Assembly (NCBI GenBank): GCA_002452745.1
Contig: DKFC01000057.1
Location: forward strand, 1-64,000
DNA: 64,000 bases
Reading direction: 5' to 3'
Origin: Firmicutes bacterium UBA6806
GTDB lineage: Bacteria; Bacillota; Clostridia; Peptostreptococcales; Acidaminobacteraceae
Made by a program: the position numbers and the translations under genes. Under the pieces are notes generated by a model. The model did not search any database. It had not been told where the DNA came from and saw nothing but the letters and a program-made list of their open reading frames with translations. Each line of letters begins with the position of its first letter. The first letter of the stretch is position 1. Below are positions 52,111 through 60,899 of this stretch, piece by piece.

Positions 52111-53811
52111 ATGAGAGGAATTGGCGCATCTGACGGATATGGAATAGGCAAAGTTGTCATAAAAAAAGAACTGGCCGTCCCAAAGAGAGAAGCTGCAAAG
52201 GATGTTGAGGAAGAACTCAGACAGTTGGAAGTTGCTTTTGTCAGTGCAGAGAAGGATTTAGAAGCAGAATATGAACAAAAGGTTGAAACTTTAGGGGCGG
52301 AACATGGTGAAATCTTTAAAGCGCATATAGCGATGCTTCAAGACCCTGAGCTCAAGAAGACAATTCAGGACATGATAAAAAATGAAAAGGTTGTGGCGGC
52401 TTTCGCAACCAAGTCGGCGATCGATCAGTTTGTGGGCATGTTTGAGGCAATGGACAATCCTTACTTTAGAGAGAGGGCACTTGATATTAAGGATATCGGC
52501 GGAAGGCTCACAAAGAAGCTTCTGAATATCGAAGAGGCGACCTTTGAGGGATCGGGACTCATTATTGTGGCGAAGGATTTGACACCTTCTGATACTGCCA
52601 AAATCGACAAGACACAAGTGGAAGGCTTTATAACGGCAATTGGCGGCAACACATCTCATAGTGCCATCATTGCGAGAACACTGGGCATTCCTGCAATTAT
52701 GGGGGTCAAGGGAATCCTTGAAGCCGTAAAAGACGGAGACGTTTTGGTAATAGATGGATTCACTGGAGAACTCTTTATCAATCCCGATAAGGAAACCCTT
52801 CACAAGTATGAACTCAAGAAAAGTGAGTTCGAGGCGAGGCAAAGAGCACTGCTTATTTTTAAAGATGAAAAATCGAAGACAAAAGATGGACACGTTATTG
52901 AGATCGGTGCAAACATTGCGTCGCCTGATGATGTGGAACCAGCACTTGCCAATGGCGCAGAGGGCGTTGGACTTTTTAGAAGTGAGTTTATCTATATGAA
53001 CCGCGTAACAGCACCAAATGAAGCGGAACAATTTGAAGCCTATAAAGCAGTTTTAGAGGGCATGTCTCCTAGACCTGTTGTCATCAGAACGCTGGATGCA
53101 GGTGGCGATAAACACATCCCTTACCTCAACATCCCGGAGGAGATGAATCCGTTTTTAGGATATCGTGCTATCCGATATTGTCTCGTGGAGAAGCCGCTTT
53201 TCAAAGAACAACTTAGAGCGCTCATGCGTGCCAGCGTCTATGGGAATCTTAAAATCATGTTCCCTATGATTTCTTCACTTGAGGAAATCAGAGCTTCCAA
53301 AGCAATATTAGAAGAGGTAAAAGCAGAACTTCGAAGTGAGAACATCAAGTATGATGAAGCTGTGGAAGTAGGCATTATGATTGAAATTCCAGCAGCAGCT
53401 GTGGTTTCAGATATGTTGGCAAAAGAAGTGGACTTTTTCAGTATTGGAACAAACGATTTAATTCAGTACACCACCGCAGTGGATAGAATGAATGAAAATA
53501 TTAAAGAACTTTATACGCCATATCATCCTGCTGTTTTAAGACTGGTTCATACTGTAATTAAAAACGGAAATGAAGGCGGAATATGGGTGGGCATGTGCGG
53601 TTCAGTTGCAGGGAATCCATTGATCTTCCCAATCTTGATTGCAATGGGACTTCATGAGTTTAGCATGAGTCCTGGGCAGATTTTAAAATCCAGACAGATT
53701 GCAGGCAAGTACACGCTGGCTGAATTAAACACACATTTAAAAGCCGTTATGGCACTTGCCACTGCAACTGAGGTGGAAGCTTATCTCAAAGAGACTTTTG
53801 GAGAGCAATAA
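52111..53811 (+). CDS. ptsI: PTS enzyme I (phosphoenolpyruvate-protein phosphotransferase)
   Basis: About 566 residues, full length. It takes phosphate from PEP and hands it to HPr. The swivelling His domain has the active His in GGNTSHSAIIARTLGIPAIMG (about 185-205), the PEP-binding domain has GVGLFRSEFIYMNR and the catalytic Cys in GGIWVGMCGSVAGNP near residue 500. AGGTGAAG lies just before; ATG 52111 gives better spacing than 52108, but both are possible. Because EI is encoded in this sugar locus, the genome may hold another general EI, or this may be the only one. Confidence 0.94.
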   Translation: MRGIGASDGYGIGKVVIKKELAVPKREAAKDVEEELRQLEVAFVSAEKDLEAEYEQKVETLGAEHGEIFKAHIAMLQDPELKKTIQDMIKNEKVVAAFATKSAIDQFVGMFEAMDNPYFRERALDIKDIGGRLTKKLLNIEEATFEGSGLIIVAKDLTPSDTAKIDKTQVEGFITAIGGNTSHSAIIARTLGIPAIMGVKGILEAVKDGDVLVIDGFTGELFINPDKETLHKYELKKSEFEARQRALLIFKDEKSKTKDGHVIEIGANIASPDDVEPALANGAEGVGLFRSEFIYMNRVTAPNEAEQFEAYKAVLEGMSPRPVVIRTLDAGGDKHIPYLNIPEEMNPFLGYRAIRYCLVEKPLFKEQLRALMRASVYGNLKIMFPMISSLEEIRASKAILEEVKAELRSENIKYDEAVEVGIMIEIPAAAVVSDMLAKEVDFFSIGTNDLIQYTTAVDRMNENIKELYTPYHPAVLRLVHTVIKNGNEGGIWVGMCGSVAGNPLIFPILIAMGLHEFSMSPGQILKSRQIAGKYTLAELNTHLKAVMALATATEVEAYLKETFGEQ

Positions 53812-53846
53812 AAGAGACGCTTGCTCGTGAAATGGAGCGAGGATAG

Positions 53847-53890
53847 GGCATCTTTCAACAGATGAAAATTTAAGTTGAAAGATGCCTTTT
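53847..53890 (+). terminator. Terminator after ptsI
   Basis: GGCATCTTTCAAC (53847-53859) pairs perfectly with GTTGAAAGATGCC (53874-53886), followed by a T run. Confidence 0.92.
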
Positions 53891-53990
53891 TAAATATAGA
53901 TAGTGCTCTACTTATGGATGTGTTATACTGATGTGGTCAAATGAAAATTAGCTTTAAATCATAACGTAAATATGACGGGAGTTTGCCTGT

Positions 53991-55133
53991 ATGAACGTGG
54001 TAAAACGGTATTATACTTTTTATTTTGTCCTATTTTTTGCTTGGTCAGCGCTTTACACGCTAATTGCAATTTATCTCAATGAGTCTGCCGGATTCAAATT
54101 GTCTGAAATTGGCTCTCTGATGTCAGCATTGCCGATTATCACTTTGATCTTTCAGCCAATTTGGGGAGCTGTTAGTGATGGTACGAACCACAAAAAACGA
54201 CTTCTGATGCTGATAATGGGGGCGAATGTATTCATTGCATTGATGCTTACAGTTGTCAGTGTGAAGTGGATGATTGTAGCGCTCTATTGCCTTTACACAG
54301 TGTTCCTATGTGCTCAGAGCCCGTTGACAGATGCCATGGCAATTGCACAGGTCAACCATTCTAGAAAGGGCTCGTATGGTGCAATCAGATCGTGGGGGTC
54401 TATGGGATATGCCATTGGAGCGCTTGCAGTGGCTCAGATTGTATATCACATAGGTTTGAAGGCAATTTTCTATATTGCTGCGCTAGGAATTGGCATCAGC
54501 ATTTTCTTGCTCTCTAAAATTCCTGAAAACCAAGTTGAAGTGAGTCGAACCAATTATCTCAAGGATTTAAAAAGCCTTGTTCAAAATAAGAAATACGTCT
54601 TTGTCCTGATTTATGGTTTTTTCATCGTGGGAACTTTCTCAGGTGGAGATCAATATTTGGGACTCTATTTCAGAACACATGGTATTGCGGTTTCAGAAAT
54701 TGGAATTTTAAACTTTATAGCGGTTTTTATTGAAGCGCTGTTCATCTTTTATTCCAAACGGCTCATTCAATTATTTGGAGTTGAAAAAATGATGATTATC
54801 ATGAACCTCACTGGTATGACTCGATTGCTGATACTCTCTTTTGGGTCATCATGGGGAATGTTTGTGATTTCAAGTGTCTTAAGAGGTGGCTTTGTTGGAA
54901 TTTTTGTCCCGCTTTTCATTGAGTTAATTTCAGAAATTGCACCTAAATCGCTTACGACATCAGGCATTTCAATTTACTCAGCAGCATCAAGTGGTATAGC
55001 CGCATTTCTGTTCACGCTATTAGGTGGCCTGATTGCAGACAAGTGGGGATATGCATCTCTTTATGGTGTCTACAGTGTGGTCATGATTATGCCGATGCTA
55101 TTATTCTTCGGTCTTAAGAAGACAAATAAATAA
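53991..55133 (+). CDS. MFS transporter, LacY/nucleoside-permease-like
   Basis: 380 residues with 11-12 predicted transmembrane helices. The loop GAVSDGTNHKKRLLML is the MFS cytoplasmic loop-2 signature and RKGSYGAIRSWGSMGYAIGA is typical of the MFS_1-like/PPP subgroup. It stands between the PTS locus and a LysR gene with its own terminator, so its substrate cannot be inferred. Confidence 0.85.
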   Translation: MNVVKRYYTFYFVLFFAWSALYTLIAIYLNESAGFKLSEIGSLMSALPIITLIFQPIWGAVSDGTNHKKRLLMLIMGANVFIALMLTVVSVKWMIVALYCLYTVFLCAQSPLTDAMAIAQVNHSRKGSYGAIRSWGSMGYAIGALAVAQIVYHIGLKAIFYIAALGIGISIFLLSKIPENQVEVSRTNYLKDLKSLVQNKKYVFVLIYGFFIVGTFSGGDQYLGLYFRTHGIAVSEIGILNFIAVFIEALFIFYSKRLIQLFGVEKMMIIMNLTGMTRLLILSFGSSWGMFVISSVLRGGFVGIFVPLFIELISEIAPKSLTTSGISIYSAASSGIAAFLFTLLGGLIADKWGYASLYGVYSVVMIMPMLLFFGLKKTNK

Positions 55134-55176
55134 AACCGATCTTAGAATCAACAGAAGATTCTTGGATCGGTTTTTT
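55133..55176. terminator. Bidirectional terminator
   Basis: AAACCGATC and AGAATC on the left pair with GATTCT and GATCGGTTT on the right (interrupted stem between 55133 and 55172), followed by T-rich sequence on the plus strand. It lies between converging MFS and LysR genes and can serve both. Confidence 0.8.
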
Positions 55177-55192
55177 ATTTTTTAGACCTGAT

Positions 55193-56122
55193 TTACAAAC
55201 TGATAGTTACAGGTGATTTTAGGGATTTGCAATCCTTTTTGTAGTACGAAAGCAGGAGCTGTTTAAAATCATCGGCGGCAGGCGAGAGCGTTCGCCTCTT
55301 GTTCACAAGCAGGTGAATACTGCGTTGCATGTCGATGCCGCGTATGTTGAAAGCCCGAATTGGAATATGATTTTTGTAGACGTCAAAGACTGACTGTGAG
55401 ACATATGAGAAACCAATATCCAGTGAGACAAGTGATAGAATCAGTGTTAAATCATCTGTCTCGACAATGCTCTCAAGTGAAGAACCATCAAATCCCTGTT
55501 CTGCAAAATGGCGTTGAAGATCCGTTCTAGTACCAGATTCTTCAGATCGGTTGATAAGGTTATAAGAGGCCATTTCGTGAAACTCCATCACATCTTTTAT
55601 TGGTGAATCCTCTGCACAGATGAAGAGGAGATTGTCCTGATAGAGCTCAGAGCAGATGAACCGGTCACTGACCACATACATGCCCACGATGCCGAGGTCT
55701 GCCGTTAGGGAACAGACGTCTTCAATAATCAGATTGGAACTCTTTTCTTCGATGACAAAGCTCACTTCAGGGTGCATGTTCTTAAAATCGGCAATAGCTC
55801 TTGGCAACAATGTGATATTGGGTGTGGAGCTGGTGGAAATATGCAGTGACCCTGTTATTTTCATCTCGGATGATGTGAGTTGATGAAGCGCCTTATTTTT
55901 CATATTGATCATATCCAGTGCATAGTTTAAAAACTCGCCTCCCTGTGGGGTCAAATTGACCTCTTTGGAAGTCCTGTCAAAGAGCGATAAATTGAGTTCC
56001 TTTTCTAAATTGGATATGTGAAGGCTAATCGTTGGCTGTGAGAGGTATAGTGCTTTCGCAGCTTTTGAAAAGTTCTTGTATTTTGCAACGTTTACAAATG
56101 CTTCAAGTTGCCTGAAATCCAT
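55193..56122 (-). CDS. LysR-family transcriptional regulator
   Basis: 309 residues. The winged helix-turn-helix is at the N-terminus (DFRQLEAFVNVAKYKNFSKAAKALYLSQPTISLHI split over about residues 2-37), followed by the linker helix and a two-lobed effector domain (from about 90). It resembles the CysB/CbbR-like branch, but the effector cannot be named. It is divergent from the hybrid histidine kinase gene at 56277; LysR proteins often control the divergent neighbour. Confidence 0.92.
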   Translation of the reverse strand: MDFRQLEAFVNVAKYKNFSKAAKALYLSQPTISLHISNLEKELNLSLFDRTSKEVNLTPQGGEFLNYALDMINMKNKALHQLTSSEMKITGSLHISTSSTPNITLLPRAIADFKNMHPEVSFVIEEKSSNLIIEDVCSLTADLGIVGMYVVSDRFICSELYQDNLLFICAEDSPIKDVMEFHEMASYNLINRSEESGTRTDLQRHFAEQGFDGSSLESIVETDDLTLILSLVSLDIGFSYVSQSVFDVYKNHIPIRAFNIRGIDMQRSIHLLVNKRRTLSPAADDFKQLLLSYYKKDCKSLKSPVTISL

Positions 56123-56276
56123 AATAATCCCCCCTGATTCAATTTTACCATATAAATTTATTTTTAGATACTAAAGCCTTTTAACGCAAAAAAAATGAAA
56201 TTTTGTGATGATTTAATAACAAAATGAATTGGCAGAGCGCTCACTAAAAGGTATACTTTTTACAGGGGTGATTTAT

Positions 56277-57911
56277 ATGAGATGGGGCTTTTTTTTGCCA
56301 ATTCTTTTGGCGATTTTGACGGGGTATGCCTCTCTGATGGCCATAAATGGCGTTGAGATAGCGCGTGATTTGGTGCATGTATTAAATGCGCTGTTTATTG
56401 TTGTGCTCTTAGTCGTCATAAGATACGAAACCAATAAACGAGAAAAAATTTTGGATGACCTCAGAACACAAAACAATCGACTGCTGATGATGTTCGATCA
56501 GCTTCCCTTTGGTGTCTATACAGTGGATGGCGCTGGACTTGGCATTGCTTATTGGAATCAATGGCTCGTTGAAAACACAGGGATTTCAAAGGAAGAGGCC
56601 AGGGGGAAAACTGCTGAAACCGTCTTTTTGATTGAATCACTTGATCGACTTAAAACAGTGAGCTCCGAGGGGCTGCATCCGATTTATGAAGGGGTCTACA
56701 AAGACGAGCAGGGGGCGGAACACATCTATCAAATCACCAAGGTCATGGTACAGGGCTTTGGCAACGAGGAAATGGACGTCACAGTGGTGAACGATGTGAC
56801 TGAATATAAGCATCTGGAGAGAAAGCTGATGCAGTCTGACAAGATGAATGCCATTGGACAGCTTGCTGGGGGAATTGCCCATGATTTTAACAACCAATTA
56901 ATGGGTGTGGCGGGACATGCGAGTCTCCTGCTCGATGGCTGCGAACTTGGTCAGCGCATGCACCTTCAAAAGATTCTGCATCAAACTCAGGTCGCTTCTG
57001 ATTTGGTGCATAAGCTATTGACTTTCTCAAATCAGAACATCCACTTTGAACGGTATATCAACATTCCCAAAATAGTGGAACACATATTGGAGTCCTATCG
57101 AATGGGGAACGAGAAAAATGTGAAGATAGAAACACAGTTTTGCGGTGGGGGCTGCTTCGTTCTTGGTGATGAAGCCTTTATTGAAAGTGCCCTACTGAAT
57201 ATTATAAAAAATGCCTATGAGGCGGTGGATGACAATGGCATAATAACCATTGCCACTGCGGAGAGGCACTTGACACAAGAGGAAATTGTGGCGTACTATC
57301 AGGAACTCCAAGAGGGAGACTACTGCATCGTCGAAATTAAGAACACTGGAAGTCGGGTTAAAGATAGTGAAATTGAAAAGTGGTTTGAACCATTTTATAC
57401 CACAAAGCCATTTGGCGAAGGCCATGGCATGGGACTATCAGCAGTATATGGGACGATTTCGAAGCACAATGGTGGGATTAAAGTCGTCAGCAGAGAAGGT
57501 GAGGGAACGACTTTTACAGTGGCGTTGCCTGTGGATAAAAGAGCTCTTGTTGAGAAGGGATTTGACATTGTTATTTTAGATGATGATGAGATTGTCAGAG
57601 AGCTTATTGAAGCAATTTTGGTGAGCAATGGTTTTGGAAATGTCAAGTTGATTGCATCTGCTGAGGGATTTAATCCAAATGAGACATCCCTGCTCATTAC
57701 AGATAAAAACGTTCACAAGGATTTTGTGCAGTTTATAAAAAAATGCACTCGAGATCACAAGCTTTTAAAAATAATTGGAATCAGTGGATACTTCACAGAA
57801 GAAGACTGTGAAATTGCCCTCGGATTCGAGAATCTAAAACTGCTTGAAAAGCCCATAGAGACAAAGGTCATGATTAAAACCATTGAACTCTTGATGCAGA
57901 TTAACAAATAA
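56277..57911 (+). CDS. Hybrid sensor histidine kinase with receiver domain
   Basis: 544 residues. Two N-terminal transmembrane helices (FFLPILLAILTGYASLM and the second ending LFIVVLLVVIR) enclose a very short outer loop. A PAS domain (about 75-190; LPFGVYTVDGAGLGIAYWNQW) precedes the dimerisation domain with its His in LAGGIAHDFNNQLMGVAGH (about 217) and the ATPase domain (NIIKNAYEAVDDNG, GHGMGLSAVYG). The C-terminal receiver (about 430-544) keeps the acidic residues in ILDDDEI, Asp in LLITDKNVH and Lys in LLEKPIE. The receiver is short and divergent. The ATG at 56277 follows AGGGGTG by 7 nt; a TTG at 56229 is an alternative. No separate partner response regulator is adjacent. Confidence 0.87.
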   Translation: MRWGFFLPILLAILTGYASLMAINGVEIARDLVHVLNALFIVVLLVVIRYETNKREKILDDLRTQNNRLLMMFDQLPFGVYTVDGAGLGIAYWNQWLVENTGISKEEARGKTAETVFLIESLDRLKTVSSEGLHPIYEGVYKDEQGAEHIYQITKVMVQGFGNEEMDVTVVNDVTEYKHLERKLMQSDKMNAIGQLAGGIAHDFNNQLMGVAGHASLLLDGCELGQRMHLQKILHQTQVASDLVHKLLTFSNQNIHFERYINIPKIVEHILESYRMGNEKNVKIETQFCGGGCFVLGDEAFIESALLNIIKNAYEAVDDNGIITIATAERHLTQEEIVAYYQELQEGDYCIVEIKNTGSRVKDSEIEKWFEPFYTTKPFGEGHGMGLSAVYGTISKHNGGIKVVSREGEGTTFTVALPVDKRALVEKGFDIVILDDDEIVRELIEAILVSNGFGNVKLIASAEGFNPNETSLLITDKNVHKDFVQFIKKCTRDHKLLKIIGISGYFTEEDCEIALGFENLKLLEKPIETKVMIKTIELLMQINK

Positions 57912-57927
57912 TTCATAAAAAAGAGTC

Positions 57928-57956
57928 TTGACAGAATTTAATTTTGGCGATAGACT
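57928..57956 (+). promoter_or_regulatory. Promoter of the cysK-cysE operon
   Basis: A perfect TTGACA (57928-57933), 17-bp spacer and TAGACT (57951-57956, four of six). It lies about 50 bp before the T-box leader and 430 bp before cysK. Confidence 0.7.
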
Positions 57957-58004
57957 TATATCAATAAATAATAACCGACTAAAACAGTTGGAATTAAACA
58001 TTCA

Positions 58005-58262
58005 GTTTAAATGTGTTGAAGAAGGAAAGTAGATTTTAGGAAGCTCAAAGAGAGAAGGTCATTGGTGGGAGACCTTTAGTGGAATTTAATTGAAGTGCCC
58101 TTCGGAGCTATGTACCGAATTAACAGTAGGCTACATCGGGATCTCCCGTTACAGAGATAGAGCATCATGTGCTTGAAAGGGGGCTTTTAGCCAATTAGAG
58201 TGGAACCGCGGAGTATAACAGCTTCGTCTCTTATAGTAATATAAGAGACGGAGCTTTTTTTA
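58005..58262 (+). ncRNA. T-box riboswitch, cysteine-specific
   Basis: The leader has all T-box landmarks. Stem I includes AGTAGA near its base (58029-58034), AGAGAGAAGG with GGTGGGAG in the distal loop (58051-58072) and the specifier loop TGAAGTGCCC, where TGC (58096-58098) is a cysteine codon. The T-box bulge AGAGTGGAACCGCGG is at 58197-58211; the A after TGG pairs with the U73 discriminator base of tRNA-Cys. The terminator stem is AGCTTCGTCTCTTAT (58220-58234) with ATAAGAGACGGAGCT (58240-58254) and a run of Ts. Uncharged tRNA-Cys would stabilise the antiterminator and switch on cysK and cysE. Little else is present in the gap 57912-58383. Confidence 0.93.
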
Positions 58263-58383
58263 TGCCATCACCACATGTTAAAGCGAAGGATTCCGTGTCC
58301 GACGTTTTCATCTGTCATCCAAAGTTTTCATAGTCCAATGAAGGATAAACACTCATTTAAATTGAATTCATCAGAGAAAGGAT

Positions 58384-59298
58384 ATGAGGAAAATGATTAA
58401 ATCAAATGTAAGAGCACTTGTAGGCAATACACCAGTTGTCAAACTGAATCAATTAGTGAGTGATTCCGTGGCGGAAGTGTATGTTAAGTTAGAGGGATTC
58501 AATGTCACAGGGAGTGTAAAGGTTAGAGCGGCACTGGGGATGATTGAAGGTGCTGAAAAAGATGGACACTTGAAACCGGGTATGACCATTGTTGAGCCAA
58601 CGAGTGGCAACACTGGCATTGCACTGGCCTATATTGGAAGGATGAAAGGGTATGATGTGAAAATTGTCATGCCAGATACCATGAGTGTTGAAAGACGAAA
58701 TATCATCAAGGCATATGGGGCGGAGTTAATTCTCACAGATGGCAGCAAGGGCATGAGCGGTGCCATCCAAGAGGCAACTGTCATGGCTGAAAACCCATTG
58801 GTATTTATGCCGCAACAGTTTAAAAACAAGTACAACAGCCAGTTTCACTATGAGACAACAGGTGCGGAAATTATAGAGGATTTTAATCAACTGGACGCGT
58901 TTGTATCCTCTGTGGGAACAGGTGGTACAATTACAGGGGTTGGTCAAAGACTCAAGGAGCACTATGGGCAAATTGAGGTGATTGCGGTTGAACCGTTAGA
59001 ATCGGCAGTGTTGTCTGGCAGCGCACCAGGACCTCATAAAATTCAAGGCATTGGCGCGGGGTTTGTTCCAGATGTATTGGAAGTGTCTATCTATGATGAA
59101 ATCTTGACAGTTTCAAGCGAAGAGGCTTTTGTCATGACCAAACGGCTGATGGATGAAGAAGGACTTTTCCTTGGGATTTCCTCAGGCGCGGCTGTTGCAG
59201 GTGCTTTAAAAGTAGCTGAGCGACTTGGTAAAAATAAGAAAGTACTGGTCATCTCTCCAGATGGCGGTGAGAAGTATATATCGAATAACGTATTTTAA
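58384..59298 (+). CDS. cysK: Cysteine synthase (O-acetylserine sulfhydrylase)
   Basis: 304 residues (301 if ATG 58393 is used, which has AAAGGA at better spacing). PLP enzyme of fold type II that makes cysteine from O-acetylserine and sulfide. The PLP Lys lies in TGSVKVRAALGM; the usual SVKDR reads SVKVR here. The substrate loop is PTSGNTGIALAY and the PLP-phosphate loop SVGTGGTITGVG; SSGAAVAGAL lies near the C-terminus. It follows a cysteine T-box and precedes cysE by 37 bp, which leaves little doubt about the pathway. Cystathionine beta-synthase-like activity is a possible side function. Confidence 0.93.
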   Translation: MRKMIKSNVRALVGNTPVVKLNQLVSDSVAEVYVKLEGFNVTGSVKVRAALGMIEGAEKDGHLKPGMTIVEPTSGNTGIALAYIGRMKGYDVKIVMPDTMSVERRNIIKAYGAELILTDGSKGMSGAIQEATVMAENPLVFMPQQFKNKYNSQFHYETTGAEIIEDFNQLDAFVSSVGTGGTITGVGQRLKEHYGQIEVIAVEPLESAVLSGSAPGPHKIQGIGAGFVPDVLEVSIYDEILTVSSEEAFVMTKRLMDEEGLFLGISSGAAVAGALKVAERLGKNKKVLVISPDGGEKYISNNVF

Positions 59299-59335
59299 AG
59301 AGAAACTTCTAAGTGTTTGAGAAAAGAGGAATCAT

Positions 59336-59938
59336 ATGTTAAAGAGGATAAAAAATCATTTGGATAATATTTTAAATAACGATCCAGCGGCGAGAACTTA
59401 CTTGGAGGTGTTTCTACTCTACCCTTCCGTTCATGCAGTAGGTGCTTATAGAATTGCCAATTTTTTATATAGGCATAAACGCTTCTTTGCGGCTAGACTG
59501 ATTTCGCAAGTGGCCAGATTTTTTACTGGAATTGAAATTCATCCAGGTGCAACCATTGGACATGCTCTTTTTATTGATCATGGAACAGGTGTCGTCATAG
59601 GCGAGACAACCATCATCGGAGACCATGTGACGATCTATCAAGGGGCAACTCTAGGCGGGACAGGCAAGGATACGGGAAAGCGTCATCCAACGATTGGCGA
59701 TCGAGTGGTTATCGGTGCTGGTGCCAAGATTTTAGGGCCAATTCACATAGCGGCTGGCAGCAAGATTGGAGCTGGTTCAGTGGTGTTGAAGGACACCAAG
59801 ACAGAATCCACTGCTGTGGGAATTCCTGCAAGGGTTATCGGTGGGATCGATCAAGCTGTGATTCCTATAGAAACTTTAAAACTCAAACAACGAGAAAAGA
59901 CTGAAAAGATTGAGCTTTACAATGACATGGTTATCTAG
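59336..59938 (+). CDS. cysE: Serine O-acetyltransferase
   Basis: 200 residues. It acetylates serine with acetyl-CoA to give the substrate of CysK. A short N-terminal helical domain (DPAARTYLEVFLLYPSVHA) is followed by a left-handed beta helix with hexapeptide repeats (IEIHPGATIGHALFIDHGTG, IGDHVTIYQGATLGGT, IGAGAKILGPI). The catalytic His and Asp lie in FIDHGTG. The short N-terminus matches Firmicute/EpsC-type enzymes, which do not always form the large cysteine synthase complex. Co-transcribed with cysK under the T-box. Confidence 0.94.
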   Translation: MLKRIKNHLDNILNNDPAARTYLEVFLLYPSVHAVGAYRIANFLYRHKRFFAARLISQVARFFTGIEIHPGATIGHALFIDHGTGVVIGETTIIGDHVTIYQGATLGGTGKDTGKRHPTIGDRVVIGAGAKILGPIHIAAGSKIGAGSVVLKDTKTESTAVGIPARVIGGIDQAVIPIETLKLKQREKTEKIELYNDMVI

Positions 59939-59971
59939 AGATATCTAGAGAGAACGCCCTCTGTCCTTCAA

Positions 59972-59989
59972 ATGTAACAGATGTTACAT
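59972..59989. promoter_or_regulatory. Palindromic operator before the iron-sulfur protein gene
   Basis: ATGTAACA-GA-TGTTACAT is a perfect 8-bp inverted repeat. It has the layout of Crp/Fnr-type boxes such as PrfA (TTAACA-N2-TGTTAA) or GTAAC-N4-GTTAC. It lies about 7 bp upstream of a -35-like CTGACA (59996-60001), with TATAAT at 60021-60026, a good place for an activator. The regulator is not in the window. Confidence 0.6.
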
Positions 59990-60051
59990 ACAGGGCTGAC
60001 AAAACCCTTTATAATTTGGGTATAATGTTAAGAGATGCGGAGGGCTAAATT

Positions 60052-60825
60052 ATGAAGAGAAATGTCATTGAAATAAACGAAGAGAAATGTGTTGGCTGTG
60101 GACTCTGTGCAGGTGCTTGTATGCAGGGCGCAATTGAAATAATCGACGGAAAGGCGAAACTAGTAAGTGAATCCTACTGCGACGGACTTGGCATGTGTCT
60201 TCCCAAGTGCCCAGTAGATGCAATCCATGTGGTGGAGAAAGAGACAGATGCCTTTGATCAGGCGAGAAAGAATATCAAGGCAAAAGAAAATGAGTCAAGC
60301 GGTTTGGAACCTCTTGCGTGTGGGTGTCCGGGAACGGCGGCAAAAGCCATAAAACGACCAGAAACAATTCAAACGCTTTCCACGTTGCCAGTGAGCGGCA
60401 CGCCTTTGAGTTCAAAATCTCATGAGGGCACAAGTGTAGAGCCAAACATCGGCGTCATTGGCTCAGAGTTGACTCAGTGGCCAGTGCAGTTGAGACTTAT
60501 CAGCCCGAATGCACCTTATTTAAACGGTGCAGACTTATTGATTGCAGCCGACTGTACGGCGTTTGCCTATGGTGATTTCCACAGGGACTTCATCAGGGGA
60601 AAAGTGACCATTATCGGTTGTCCTAAGCTGGATGACAATCAGTATAACACCGATAAAATTGCGCAGATACTTGAGCAAAATGACATTAAGAGTATCACCG
60701 TAGTCAGGATGGAAGTGCCTTGCTGTGGTGGTATGATTCAAGCGGTGAAACAGGCAATGCTCAAATCACAGTGCATCGTCCCTTACCGAGAAGTAACTAT
60801 TTCAACAGATGGACGAATTGTTTAA
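60052..60825 (+). CDS. Ferredoxin-domain 4Fe-4S protein
   Basis: 257 residues, probably cytosolic. The first cluster motif is C-x2-C-x2-C-x3-C at residues 13-23 (KCVGCGLCAGACMQGAI). The second is C-x5-C-x3-C-P (YCDGLGMCLPKCPVDAI), with only three Cys in the usual spacing. A further CGC (about residue 95) and a late CC (PCCGGM, about 228) may complete a cluster or bind metal. The C-terminal part (about 120-257) includes ADLLIAADCTAFAYGDFHRDF and is shared with clostridial ferredoxin-like proteins of unknown role. It has its own promoter and palindromic operator. A redox or metal-related role is inference. GGAGGG precedes the ATG. Confidence 0.85.
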   Translation: MKRNVIEINEEKCVGCGLCAGACMQGAIEIIDGKAKLVSESYCDGLGMCLPKCPVDAIHVVEKETDAFDQARKNIKAKENESSGLEPLACGCPGTAAKAIKRPETIQTLSTLPVSGTPLSSKSHEGTSVEPNIGVIGSELTQWPVQLRLISPNAPYLNGADLLIAADCTAFAYGDFHRDFIRGKVTIIGCPKLDDNQYNTDKIAQILEQNDIKSITVVRMEVPCCGGMIQAVKQAMLKSQCIVPYREVTISTDGRIV

Positions 60826-60829
60826 ACAT

Positions 60830-60867
60830 AAAGCCCTCTTGTCAGAAGATGACAAGAGGGCTTTTAT
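60830..60867. terminator. Terminator between converging genes
   Basis: AAAGCCCTCTTGTCA (60830-60844), loop GAAGA, TGACAAGAGGGCTTT (60850-60864), then T. The 15-bp stem is perfect and can also end the ung transcript on the minus strand. Confidence 0.9.
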
Positions 60868-60899
60868 CTTTATGTTGCAGATTTGACTTTTCCTGCGAT

